From assembly GCA_937951875.1 (NCBI GenBank), contig CALGAN010000038.1, forward strand, positions 1 through 43,748: a stretch of DNA of 43,748 nucleotides, in the 5' to 3' direction. Under the pieces are notes generated by a model. The model searched no databases, had not been told where the DNA came from, and saw only the letters and a list, made by a program, of their open reading frames with translations. This stretch comes from an uncultured Alkalilimnicola sp. (GTDB lineage Bacteria > Pseudomonadota > Gammaproteobacteria > Nitrococcales > AK92). Shown piece by piece: positions 1-6,903 of this stretch (position 1 is its first letter; each line of letters starts with the position of its first letter). The position numbers were made by a program, and so were the translations under genes.

Positions 1-933
1 GACCGTGGCCGGATGGAGCCCGCGGAGCTGCGGCTCGGCGGCGGTGACCGTGCGGTGGCTGTCGACGATCCACTGTTGCGGCTGCGGGCGGGTCGGCGGC
101 CACACGCCCTTGCGCCGGGCGCGGCCGGCGGCGTGGGTCAGGTCGGGGCCGCCGCGGCCGTCGGCGGCACCGCCGCGTATGCGGTGGCAGGCGGCGCAGC
201 CCAGCGCGAGGAACGCCCGTTCGCCGGCGCGTCCTTCGGCCGAGCGCGGCGCACCGGCCGGTTGCCGCTGCTCCCGCAGCCAGGCCTCGAATTCCTCCGG
301 CGGATGGGCGATCGCCACCAGCTCCATGTCGGCGTGGAACCTCCCACAGAACTCGGCGCATTGCCCGCGCCACAGCCCCGGCCGATCGGCCTGGATCGTC
401 AGACGGTTGACGTGCCCCGGCACCAGGTCGAGCTTGCCGGCCAGGTTCGGCAGCCAGAAGCTGTGGATCACGTCCTCGCTGCGCAGCGTCAGCGTCACCG
501 CCCGCCCGGCCGGCAGGCGCAGCTCGTTGGCGGTCGCCGCGCCGCCGGGGTAGCGGACTTCCCACCAGAAGCGGTGGCCCACCACCTCGATTTCCAGCGC
601 GGCGAGCGCGGACGAGGTCAGGCGCGCGCCGAGCCGGTGGCCGTACAGCACCAGGGCGCTCAAGACGGCCACCGGCAGGATCAGGCCGCCGCCGACGATC
701 AGCCGGCGCGCCACCGCCGGCCGGTCATCGCTGCCGCGGGCATAGCCGTAGACCGCCAGCACCATCACCGCCAGCAGGATCAGCAGCGCGCCGCCGAACA
801 TGAGCCACCAGACCTCGGCCACGGCCTGCGCGCCCGGCCCGCGCGGCGCCAACGCCGACTGCGGGCCGTCGCAGCCGGTCAGGGTCAGCGCGGGCAACCA
901 GCGCCAAGGACGGAATTCGCCGCTATCGCTCAT
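1..933 (-). CDS. coxB: cytochrome c oxidase subunit II with fused cytochrome c domain (caa3-type), 3' end outside window
   Basis: Subunit II takes electrons from cytochrome c through a CuA centre and passes them to the haem-copper subunit I on the outer face of the membrane. The 311 codons in the window have no stop, so the gene is cut by the left edge. The start is an ATG read from 933. A lipoprotein signal (LTGC, Cys about 21) is followed by two hydrophobic helices. The CuA ligands are visible: His157 in VIHSFW, then Cys192, Glu194, Cys196, His200 and Met203 in CAEFCGRFHADM. A haem c motif CAACH (246-250) lies in the C-terminal part, which marks a caa3-type subunit. The distal haem Met is probably outside the window. 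The gene diverges from a DUF2231 protein. The remaining oxidase genes would be expected further left. Confidence 0.95.
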   Translation of the reverse strand, partial: MSDSGEFRPWRWLPALTLTGCDGPQSALAPRGPGAQAVAEVWWLMFGGALLILLAVMVLAVYGYARGSDDRPAVARRLIVGGGLILPVAVLSALVLYGHRLGARLTSSALAALEIEVVGHRFWWEVRYPGGAATANELRLPAGRAVTLTLRSEDVIHSFWLPNLAGKLDLVPGHVNRLTIQADRPGLWRGQCAEFCGRFHADMELVAIAHPPEEFEAWLREQRQPAGAPRSAEGRAGERAFLALGCAACHRIRGGAADGRGGPDLTHAAGRARRKGVWPPTRPQPQQWIVDSHRTVTAAEPQLRGLHPATV

Positions 934-1034
934 CGATCTGCCGACTCGCTTGTTCTGTCGCGGGCTTGGCTTGCCGTCTGCCGGCACCCAAGGAGATGGA
1001 GCGGCGGCGGAGAGGACACAAGAGAGGACGCGCG

Positions 1035-1541
1035 ATGGGACTGCGGCCCGACGAGTTCCTGCCCGGCGGCGGCGCGGAAAGCCAGATGGCGCTGTTCAGC
1101 CACCCGGTGCACCCCATGCTGGTGGCGTTCCCCATCGCTTTCCTGCACGCGGTGGTGCTGACCGATCTGGCCTACCTGTGGACGGCCGATCCGTTCTGGG
1201 CCAGGGCCTCGTACTGGTTGCTGCTGGCGTCGGTGGTGAGCGGCGGCGCGGCGTCGCTGGTGGGCTTCTCCGACTGGCTGCTGGTGCGCGACATCCGCCG
1301 CCACCTGACCAGCTGGGGCCATTTCCTCGCCGCCGTGACCATGATGTCGCTGGTCCTGGCAAACTGGCTGCAGCGGCTCGATCGGCACGAGGCGGCGATC
1401 ATGCCCTGGGGTTTGTTCATGTCGGTGCTGACGGTGGCGATGCTGTTGGTCGCCGCCTGGCTGGGCGGGCGGCTGGTGTTCGAGCACAACCTCGGTCCCG
1501 GCTCGCCCCTGTACGAGGCCGTGCGGCAGGACGAGGATTGA
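1035..1541 (+). CDS. DUF2231-family integral membrane protein
   Basis: A 168-residue membrane protein with about four hydrophobic helices and an N-terminal HPVHPMLVAFPIAF stretch. That stretch is the signature of DUF2231 proteins, which often lie beside cytochrome oxidase genes and have no proven reaction. The ATG at 1035 was chosen because AGAGAGGA (1021-1028) stands at proper spacing in front of it; the frame stays open upstream without a better signal. The gene diverges from coxB and converges on the CopD-like gene with a gap of only 14 bases. Its position suggests a role linked to the respiratory membrane, such as haem or copper handling, but that is inference. Confidence 0.85.
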   Translation: MGLRPDEFLPGGGAESQMALFSHPVHPMLVAFPIAFLHAVVLTDLAYLWTADPFWARASYWLLLASVVSGGAASLVGFSDWLLVRDIRRHLTSWGHFLAAVTMMSLVLANWLQRLDRHEAAIMPWGLFMSVLTVAMLLVAAWLGGRLVFEHNLGPGSPLYEAVRQDED

Positions 1542-1555
1542 CGGCGCCGCGCCGT
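1541..1555. terminator. short inverted repeat between convergent genes
   Basis: ACGGCG-CCG-CGCCGT forms a 6-bp stem with a 3-base loop exactly in the gap between the DUF2231 stop and the CopD-like stop. It could act as a weak bidirectional terminator. There is no U-tract, so this is a weak call. Confidence 0.3.
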
Positions 1556-1963
1556 TCAGAACGGTTTGGCACTAACGAGATAGATGATGGGAACGGCCAG
1601 CAGCAGCGGGCTCAGTCCCGCCAGCAGCGTCCAGCGCGACGGCCGGCTCGCGCCGCCGCGCAGCCGCGCCACCATGCCGCCGATCAGCAGGTGCGCGCCG
1701 ACCAGCAGCGACACCAGCGCCAGCTTGACCGGCAGCCAGCCGCCGTGAAAGCCGCGCCGGTACATCAGCCACATGCCGGACAGCACCGTCAGCACCGCCG
1801 CCAGGGTGGCGATCCAGGCGAACAGTCGCACCGTCATCGCCAGCAGCCGGCCCTGCCTGCCGCCGGTGGCGTCGACGCACTCCCGATACAGGCCGACCAC
1901 CAGCGTCAGGCCGCCCACCCACACGGAAAGGAAGGCGATGTGCAGCAGCACCATCCAAGGCAT
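1556..1963 (-). CDS. CopD-like four-helix membrane protein
   Basis: A 135-residue protein with four hydrophobic helices. The first carries HIAFLSVWVGGLTLVVG, the pattern of CopD/DUF2214-type membrane proteins found with copper-oxidase and cytochrome clusters. The ATG read from 1963 starts directly with the first helix (MPWMVLLHIAF). A GTG two codons further upstream, preceded by GGACGA, is an alternative start. The long upstream extension that is also open has no membrane or coding character and was left out. Place in the genome next to coxB and a DUF2231 gene supports a link with oxidase assembly or copper transfer. The biochemical role is not known from the sequence. Confidence 0.7.
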   Translation of the reverse strand: MPWMVLLHIAFLSVWVGGLTLVVGLYRECVDATGGRQGRLLAMTVRLFAWIATLAAVLTVLSGMWLMYRRGFHGGWLPVKLALVSLLVGAHLLIGGMVARLRGGASRPSRWTLLAGLSPLLLAVPIIYLVSAKPF

Positions 1964-2031
1964 GGCCACTCGTCCACGCGCACACTGCCAAGGTATGTGG
2001 GCCGCGACGGCGGGTGCCAAGCGGCCGTCGC

Positions 2032-2784
2032 TCAGACCTGCGACAGCTCCCGGGCGGCGATGCTCAGCCACTCCTTCTGCGCCCGGCGGTAGTGGTCGGG
2101 CGCGTGTTCCGCCACCGTCAGCAGCTCCTTGAACAGGGTGCGCGCCTCGTGTATCCGGCCGAGCCGCTTGAGCAGCTGCCCGTAGCGGACCTTGGCCTCG
2201 GCGCCGGGATAGTACGCGGCCACGGCCTCGAATTCGCGCAGCGCGGCGGTGTCCTCGCCGAGCGCTTCCAGCACGCGGGCATAGAGCAGATGGGCTTCCG
2301 GCGACTTGTGATTGGGGTGGGCCTGGCGCAGCTTTTCCAGCGCGGCCTTGGCGTCGGCCGGCCGCTGGCCGAGGAAATAGGCCTGGGCCAAGCCCTGCAG
2401 GATGTCCGGGTCATCCTTGTGGATGCCGGTGGCGGCCGACTCGAACAGCCGGATCGCCTGCTCGTAGTCGCGCCGCTCCAGATAGGCGCGCGCCAGCCGG
2501 GTTTTGTTCTCGACCGTGCCGGCCAGCTCCAGCTCGGCTTGCTGGCGACGCAGCTCTCGGCCCGGGTCCAGGGTCTTCGTCAGGGTGGCGGCGGCGCGGC
2601 GCGTGGCGCCGCTGGCGCGCAGATCGGGCAGCAGCTCGATGATGGCGTACAGCGCCAGGCCGAACAGCGGGAAGAAGATGATCAGCAGGATCCACAGCAG
2701 ATTGCGCCCGGTCTTGATCGCATGCGCGGCGAACAGGATCTGCAGGATCAGAATGGCGATCGCCAACCAAGACCAGCTGGACAT
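2032..2784 (-). CDS. membrane-anchored TPR protein
   Basis: A 250-residue protein. Two hydrophobic helices cover roughly residues 4-22 and 29-49, with the LLWILLIIFFPLFGLALYA pattern of PLDc_N-like membrane segments. From about residue 90 there are four to five tetratricopeptide repeats (for example RLARAYLERRDYEQAIRLFE and LLYARVLEALGEDTAALREFE). Such proteins usually scaffold other proteins at the cytoplasmic membrane; no catalytic motif is seen. The gene stands alone between the CopD-like gene and the terminator of the recombination module. Close homologues in gammaproteobacteria are mostly annotated as hypothetical TPR proteins, so no specific function is given. Confidence 0.8.
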   Translation of the reverse strand: MSSWSWLAIAILILQILFAAHAIKTGRNLLWILLIIFFPLFGLALYAIIELLPDLRASGATRRAAATLTKTLDPGRELRRQQAELELAGTVENKTRLARAYLERRDYEQAIRLFESAATGIHKDDPDILQGLAQAYFLGQRPADAKAALEKLRQAHPNHKSPEAHLLYARVLEALGEDTAALREFEAVAAYYPGAEAKVRYGQLLKRLGRIHEARTLFKELLTVAEHAPDHYRRAQKEWLSIAARELSQV

Positions 2785-2870
2785 GATTTCCTCGAACCGA
2801 TAGCGCGTCGGACGGCGCCTATCTTCGCCTATCGTCGGCGCGCTGTCAGCGCGAGCGGCCGGTCGAGGAG

Positions 2871-2888
2871 GGCGCGGCGGGCCGCGCC
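2871..2888 (-). terminator. hairpin after the recombination module
   Basis: GGCGCGGC-GG-GCCGCGCC is a perfect 8-bp stem with a 2-base loop. It starts 8 bases past the stop of the SSB-tail protein in the direction of transcription. It lacks a clear U-tract but is well placed to end the module before the TPR gene. Confidence 0.45.
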
Positions 2889-2895
2889 CTGGGGA

Positions 2896-3174
2896 CTAGA
2901 ACGGAATGTCGTCCTCGAAGTCCGCCGCCGGTTGGCGCAGCGCATCGGCCTGGGCCGGCTGACGGCCGCTTTGCCGCGGCGCCTGGCCTTCCTCGCGCGG
3001 TTCGTACAGCTGCAGCCAGCCGTCGAACCCCACCGGCAGCGCTTCCAGCTTGAGCGACAAGCCCTTCTCGGTCTCGAACACCGCGCCGCAATTGAGGTAG
3101 CGCTTGCGCTCGTTGCCGTTGCGGTCGGTGTAGGTGCCAGTGATGGCGACCACGTCATAACGCTTGATGGCCAT
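2896..3174 (-). CDS. small phage-type protein with SSB-like acidic C-terminal tip
   Basis: A 92-residue protein. Residues 1-60 form a compact, beta-rich-looking domain (YDVVAITGTYTDRNGNERKR, then VFETEKGLSLKLEALPVGFDGWLQLYEPRE). A Gln/Ala/Pro-rich linker leads to ADFEDDIPF at the very end. DDIPF is the same tip that E. coli SSB uses to bind RecO, exonuclease I, PriA and other partners. The layout (domain, disordered linker, acidic tip) therefore points to a small ssDNA-binding or SSB-mimicking protein. The domain itself is not a recognisable canonical OB-fold SSB. It follows the YqaJ exonuclease by three bases and is the last gene of the operon. Related small proteins occur in prophages and integrative elements. 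Function is inferred from tip and context. Confidence 0.65.
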   Translation of the reverse strand: MAIKRYDVVAITGTYTDRNGNERKRYLNCGAVFETEKGLSLKLEALPVGFDGWLQLYEPREEGQAPRQSGRQPAQADALRQPAADFEDDIPF

Positions 3175-3177
3175 GAA

Positions 3178-4065
3178 TCACTCCTGTTCGGAGATGCGAT
3201 AGTGCCAGCCGCCTTCCTTGCGGAACGGCTCCAGGTCCATGCCGCGGGTGGCGGTTCGATAGTCGATTTCGCCGCGCTTCCAGTAGCGGGTCAGCTTGAT
3301 GCCGGCGCCTTGGACGCTGGTGTCGCCGGCCAGCTCGATCAGGCGGCGGCGCGCCTCGAACTCGGCTTGCCGGGCTTCCTCCAGCCAGCGTCGCGCCTCC
3401 TTCCAGGCCGCGGCGGCGTCGCGCCACTCCCGGTCGACGCGCTCCCGCAGGTCGCGCTCGGTCAGCGGCGGCGGCTCGTCCTCGTCGAGGTAGCGCAGGA
3501 ACGCCGCCCAGGCCTCGACCAGCACCTCGTGCGCGATCGGGTCCGGTCGCACCACGCAGGCGATCAGATCGGTGATCTCGTCGCCGTCGGCGTGGCAGAC
3601 CACGAAGCGCAGACCCTGCGCACCGGAGCAGTACAGCGCCTGCTGCGCCTGCCACCAGTAGTGCTCCGGCGGGGCGCCGAACTCGGCCACGTACCGCCAG
3701 GTGTCGGATTGCCGGCCCGCCAGCGGGCATTTGATCTCCAGCGCCCAGCGGCCGTCGAACGTCAGCCCGTCGAGGCTGGCGCTGATGCGCTCGCGCGCCA
3801 CCACCTGCGGCTCGTAGACCTCGTCGAAGCGGCGCTCCACGAAGGCGCGAGCCAGCGGCTCCAGCCGCTGACCGCGGCTCATGGCCGGCGTTTCCTCGTT
3901 TTCCGCCCGGCCGGTCTTGTACAGCCACAGCTCGTAGGGCGTGCGCGGAAACCACGGCGAGCAGTTCATCAGCGCCGCGGCTTCGGAGGCATTGCCCATC
4001 CTGGCCCGGTAGGATCGCCACTCGAGGCTGCCTTGCCACTGGTGGCGGCTCACCGCCTCGCTCAT
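3178..4065 (-). CDS. YqaJ-family (lambda-exonuclease-like) recombination nuclease
   Basis: A 295-residue protein of the PD-(D/E)XK YqaJ family. These phage exonucleases degrade one strand of broken duplex DNA and hand the 3' overhang to an annealing protein. Family motifs are in order: SEAAALMNCSPWFPRTPYELW (about 27-47), RGQRLEP with Glu69, LDGLTFDG with Asp99 and Asp104, and EIKCP with Glu110 and Lys112. QAQQAL (about 139) matches the conserved Q-x-Q helix. The ATG read from 4065 overlaps the stop of the annealing-protein gene in an ATGA, so the two are translationally coupled. The C-terminal third is rich in Trp, Arg and Glu and looks helical. Both partners and a tail-bearing SSB-like gene lie in one operon. 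Confidence 0.88.
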   Translation of the reverse strand: MSEAVSRHQWQGSLEWRSYRARMGNASEAAALMNCSPWFPRTPYELWLYKTGRAENEETPAMSRGQRLEPLARAFVERRFDEVYEPQVVARERISASLDGLTFDGRWALEIKCPLAGRQSDTWRYVAEFGAPPEHYWWQAQQALYCSGAQGLRFVVCHADGDEITDLIACVVRPDPIAHEVLVEAWAAFLRYLDEDEPPPLTERDLRERVDREWRDAAAAWKEARRWLEEARQAEFEARRRLIELAGDTSVQGAGIKLTRYWKRGEIDYRTATRGMDLEPFRKEGGWHYRISEQE

Positions 4066-4832
4066 GCCGCATGCTCCTTGGCCTGCTTCTTCTTCTCGAG
4101 CATGCGCCGGGCGCGCTCGAAGTCGTCGGCCGGCAGCTCGCGCAGGTCCTCGACCTTGAAGAAGCGCCGGAACTTGTCGGCGTCGGTTTCGGTTTCGGCG
4201 ATCAGCTTGTCGAGCAGCTCGGCCTGCTCGGCGCTGACCTTGGGCGCCAGGCGGCGTTGCTCGGCTTCGGCGCGCTCGCGGAACTCGCGCGAGATCTCGT
4301 CGACGTACTTGTTGTCGTCGTAGCGGCCGAGGTAGATGTCCGCCGAGAAACCGAGCAGCGACAGGCACTTGCTCATGGCGTCGGTGAGCGACTTCTTCGG
4401 CGCTTCCTCGTCGGTGAAGAAGCCGTTGCGGTTGCGGCCGACGAAGGTGGTCTGGCCGAACTGCACCACCTCGCCGCGCTGCTCGCCGAGCTTGTACCAG
4501 AGCTTCACCCGCACCTTGTGGATGAGTTCGCGGTGGCCGTGCTCGTCCAGCGGCGCGCCTTCCATGATGTCCTCGTCGAGGATGTCCACGCCCCAGCCGA
4601 TGCCCATCGGGCCGAACACCTCCGTGGCTTTCTTGGCCAGGTAGGTGGCGTTGGTGGCGGTGCCCCGGAAGCCGCCGCCGCGGCTGAACGGCTTGGTGAA
4701 GGCGGGGTCGGTCTTCTCCACCTGACGCCAGAGCGCGAGATGGTCGGTCGTCAGCGCATCGGTCAGCTGCTCGACGCGCTTGTCGACGGTCTTGGTTTCG
4801 CGGTCCTGAACCGCTTGCTTGCTCGTTGCCAT
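4062..4832 (-). CDS. Rad52/ERF-like single-strand annealing protein (phage-type recombinase)
   Basis: A 256-residue protein. Its core (about 20-170) reads like phage single-strand annealing proteins of the Rad52/ERF group: ATYLAKKATEVFGPMGIGWGV, then KVRVKLWY, VQFGQTTFVG and SLTDAMSKCLSLLGFSADIYLGRYDD. The C-terminal quarter is charged and helical. The partner gene, a YqaJ exonuclease coupled by ATGA, supports the recombinase call; assignment to one exact family needs a profile search. The ATG read from 4832 has GAGGAA about seven bases upstream. An in-frame ATG at 4898 with GGGAG in front is a second possible start and would add 22 residues. A LexA box lies about 240 bases upstream. Confidence 0.75.
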   Translation of the reverse strand: MATSKQAVQDRETKTVDKRVEQLTDALTTDHLALWRQVEKTDPAFTKPFSRGGGFRGTATNATYLAKKATEVFGPMGIGWGVDILDEDIMEGAPLDEHGHRELIHKVRVKLWYKLGEQRGEVVQFGQTTFVGRNRNGFFTDEEAPKKSLTDAMSKCLSLLGFSADIYLGRYDDNKYVDEISREFRERAEAEQRRLAPKVSAEQAELLDKLIAETETDADKFRRFFKVEDLRELPADDFERARRMLEKKKQAKEHAA

Positions 4833-5068
4833 GGCGTGTTCCTCAACCCAACGTCGGTGTTCGCACTCTTCCTGCTGCCGCCAGTCCGGTCCGTCCATAT
4901 GCAGCTCCCGAGCCTCGTCGGCTCTGCGGCGGCTCGTTCCGGCCGCGTGTCTGATCGCGAAGGTCCAAAGTCGGCGTCGGTCGGCGGAGAAGCCGGCGAT
5001 GCGGGAATTGTTGGGGGAGGGGGCGGCGGGCTCGCGGCCGCCGCCCGTGCGTGATTTCGGACCGTGCA

Positions 5069-5084
5069 CTGTATAGACATACAG
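5069..5084. promoter_or_regulatory. LexA (SOS) box
   Basis: CTGTATAGACATACAG fits the gammaproteobacterial LexA operator CTGT-N8-ACAG exactly; its outer 6-bp arms (CTGTAT / ATACAG) are perfectly inverted. Read leftward, TATACA inside the box could serve as the -10 of the recombination module, so LexA binding would block it. The ppx start is 226 bases away on the other side and a role there is less likely. Confidence 0.7.
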
Positions 5085-5237
5085 CAACCAAGGGAGTTCC
5101 CTTCGGCGCGTACGTCCGCGAATCGGGGCGTCAAGAGCCCCGCGCCCGTCCGGTGGCGCATCGCTGGAATATATAGACCGTGCGCCGCCACTCAAGTCGC
5201 GTGCCGCATCCGTCCGCGATCCGCGGTGCGGGGCGTT

Positions 5238-5243
5238 TATACT
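5238..5243 (+). promoter_or_regulatory. possible -10 element for ppx
   Basis: TATACT is a near-consensus -10 hexamer placed 66 bases before the ppx GTG, followed by a short GC-rich leader. No good -35 hexamer is visible at 16-18 bases upstream, so the promoter call is tentative. Confidence 0.3.
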
Positions 5244-5309
5244 GCGTGCCTCGACCCGCGACCGCGCACGGTGGCGGGCCGCCCGCATCGATCGGCCGAG
5301 GAGTGGTCA

Positions 5310-6827
5310 GTGAACGAACCGAGCAGCACCCAGTCAGCCGGCGAGCCGGATGTGTTGGCGGCGGTCGACATCGGCTCCAACAGCTTTCACATGGTCGTGG
5401 TTCGCCATCACGGCGGGCAGATAACCACCATCGACCGCCTGCGCGAGCCGGTGAGGCTGGCGGCGGGGCTCGACTCGGACCGGCGACTGCGGCCAGAGGC
5501 GCGCAAGCGCGCGCTGGACTGCCTGCAGCGTTTCGGCCAGCGGCTGCGCGGCTTCGCCCCGGAGGCGGTGCGCGCGGTCGGCACCAACACCCTGCGGCGC
5601 GCGCGCGACGCCGCGGAATTCGTGGCCGAGGCGGAAGCCGCGCTGGGTCATCAGATCGATGTGGTATCGGGCATCGAAGAGGCGCGCCTGATCTACCTGG
5701 GCGTGGCGCACTCGCTCGCCGACGACGGTGGCCGGCGGCTGGTGGTGGACATCGGCGGCGGCAGCACCGAGCTGATCGCTGGCGAGGGCTTCGAGCCGCG
5801 CCAGCTCGAAAGCCTGGACATGGGCTGCGTGAACTTCAGCCGGTCGTTCTTCGCCGACGGCTCGATCTCGCGGCGTCAGTGGGAGAAGGCCTGCCTGGCG
5901 GCGCAGATGGAGCTGGAACCGGTGGCGAGCGCCTTTCGCGGCCAGCCCTGGCGGCGGATCGTCGGTTCCTCGGGGACGGTCAAGTCGATCGCCGCGGCGC
6001 TGACGGATGCGCGTTTGTGCGACGACGGCATCACCCTGAGCGGCCTGCGCAAGCTGCGCGACATCCTGCTCAAGGACGGCAAGCTCGATCGCGGCCGCTT
6101 CAAGAGCGTCGGCGACGAGCGGGTGGAGGTGTTCGTCGGCGGCCTGGTGTTGCTGCTCAACGTGTTCGAGGCCCTCGACCTGCCGTATATGGAGGTGGCC
6201 GAGGGCGCCATGCGCGAGGGGCTGGTCTACGACCTGCTGGGTCGGATCCACCAGGAGGACGTGCGCGGCGCCACGGTGCGCGCTCTGGCGCAGCGCTACC
6301 ACGTCGACCTGGCGCAGGCGCGGCGGGTGGAGCGCGAGGCCGCGCGCTGCCTGGCCCAGGTCGGCGCGCAGTGGGGGCTGACCGAGCCGCGCTGGCGCCA
6401 GATGCTGGCTTGGGCGGCGATGCTGCACGAGATCGGCCTGGACATCGCCCACAGCCAGTACCACAAGCATGGCGGCTACGTGCTGCGGCACGCCGACATG
6501 GCTGGGTTCTCGCAGCAGGAGCAGCAGGTGCTCGCGACCCTGGTGCGGGCCCACCGGCGCAAGTTCCCCCTGGCCGAGATCCGCGACCTGCCGGCGCGGG
6601 TGCGCGAACCGGTGCGGCGCCTGGCCGTGCTGCTGCGCCTGGCGGTATTGTTGCACCGCGGCCGCAATGACGACGACGTACCGGCGTTCGAGCTCAAGGC
6701 CAACGACAAGGGATTGCGCCTGACCTTTCCCCCCGGCTGGCTCAAGCAGCACCCGCTGCTGCGCGCGGACTTGGAGCAGGAGGCGGATTTTCTGAAGCCG
6801 GCTGGTGTGGAGCTACGGTTCGCTTAG
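5310..6827 (+). CDS. ppx: exopolyphosphatase (Ppx/GppA family)
   Basis: A 505-residue enzyme that hydrolyses inorganic polyphosphate chains to phosphate; family members may also act on pppGpp. The N-terminal actin-like fold shows the phosphate 1 motif VDIGSNSFHMVV (about 20-31) and the phosphate 2 loop VVDIGGGSTELI (about 145-156). The Ppx-type GSSGTVKS motif follows. The C-terminal half contains an HD-like helical domain (MLHEIGLDIAHSQYHKHGGYVL). The length is close to that of E. coli Ppx (513). The GTG at 5310 was chosen because GCCGAGGAG precedes it and the conserved domain begins 20 residues later. The open frame extends upstream into non-coding leader. It converges with ppk1, giving paired synthesis and degradation of polyphosphate. 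Confidence 0.93.
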   Translation: MNEPSSTQSAGEPDVLAAVDIGSNSFHMVVVRHHGGQITTIDRLREPVRLAAGLDSDRRLRPEARKRALDCLQRFGQRLRGFAPEAVRAVGTNTLRRARDAAEFVAEAEAALGHQIDVVSGIEEARLIYLGVAHSLADDGGRRLVVDIGGGSTELIAGEGFEPRQLESLDMGCVNFSRSFFADGSISRRQWEKACLAAQMELEPVASAFRGQPWRRIVGSSGTVKSIAAALTDARLCDDGITLSGLRKLRDILLKDGKLDRGRFKSVGDERVEVFVGGLVLLLNVFEALDLPYMEVAEGAMREGLVYDLLGRIHQEDVRGATVRALAQRYHVDLAQARRVEREAARCLAQVGAQWGLTEPRWRQMLAWAAMLHEIGLDIAHSQYHKHGGYVLRHADMAGFSQQEQQVLATLVRAHRRKFPLAEIRDLPARVREPVRRLAVLLRLAVLLHRGRNDDDVPAFELKANDKGLRLTFPPGWLKQHPLLRADLEQEADFLKPAGVELRFA

Positions 6828-6830
6828 CGT

Positions 6831-6902
6831 CGGCCTCGCTCCGCGCCCGTGGCCGGGCGGCGGAGCTTTCGCTTTCCTTTCGCTGCCGCCGGGCCGAGGC
6901 CG
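6831..6902. terminator. stem-loop region between convergent ppx and ppk1
   Basis: CGGCCTCG (6831-6838) pairs with CGAGGCCG (6895-6902). Inside lie GGCGGC and GCCGCC flanking a pyrimidine-rich TTTCGCTTTCCTTTC loop. The nested stems fill the 76-base gap between the two stops and probably act as a bidirectional terminator. No plain U-tract follows on either strand. Confidence 0.4.
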
Positions 6903-6903
6903 G

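Larger units (their letters stand above)
4833..5309. other. intergenic region between recombination module and ppx
   Basis: About 480 bases separate two divergent genes. The region holds the LexA box (5069-5084), a GC-rich leader of the recombination module with an alternative in-frame start at 4898, and a possible -10 for ppx (5238-5243). No further convincing gene was found on either strand; the open frames here lack ribosome-binding sites and recognisable domains. Confidence 0.6.

Noticed and set aside
2014..4323. Long open plus-strand frame across the TPR gene and recombination module
   Set aside because: It is antisense to three genes with clear domains and is open only because of high GC content; no ribosome site and no recognisable domain.
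2896..4832. Prophage or integrative element
   Set aside because: Recombination genes look phage-derived, but no integrase, repressor, structural, lysis or attachment sequence was seen in the window; kept as a stand-alone module.
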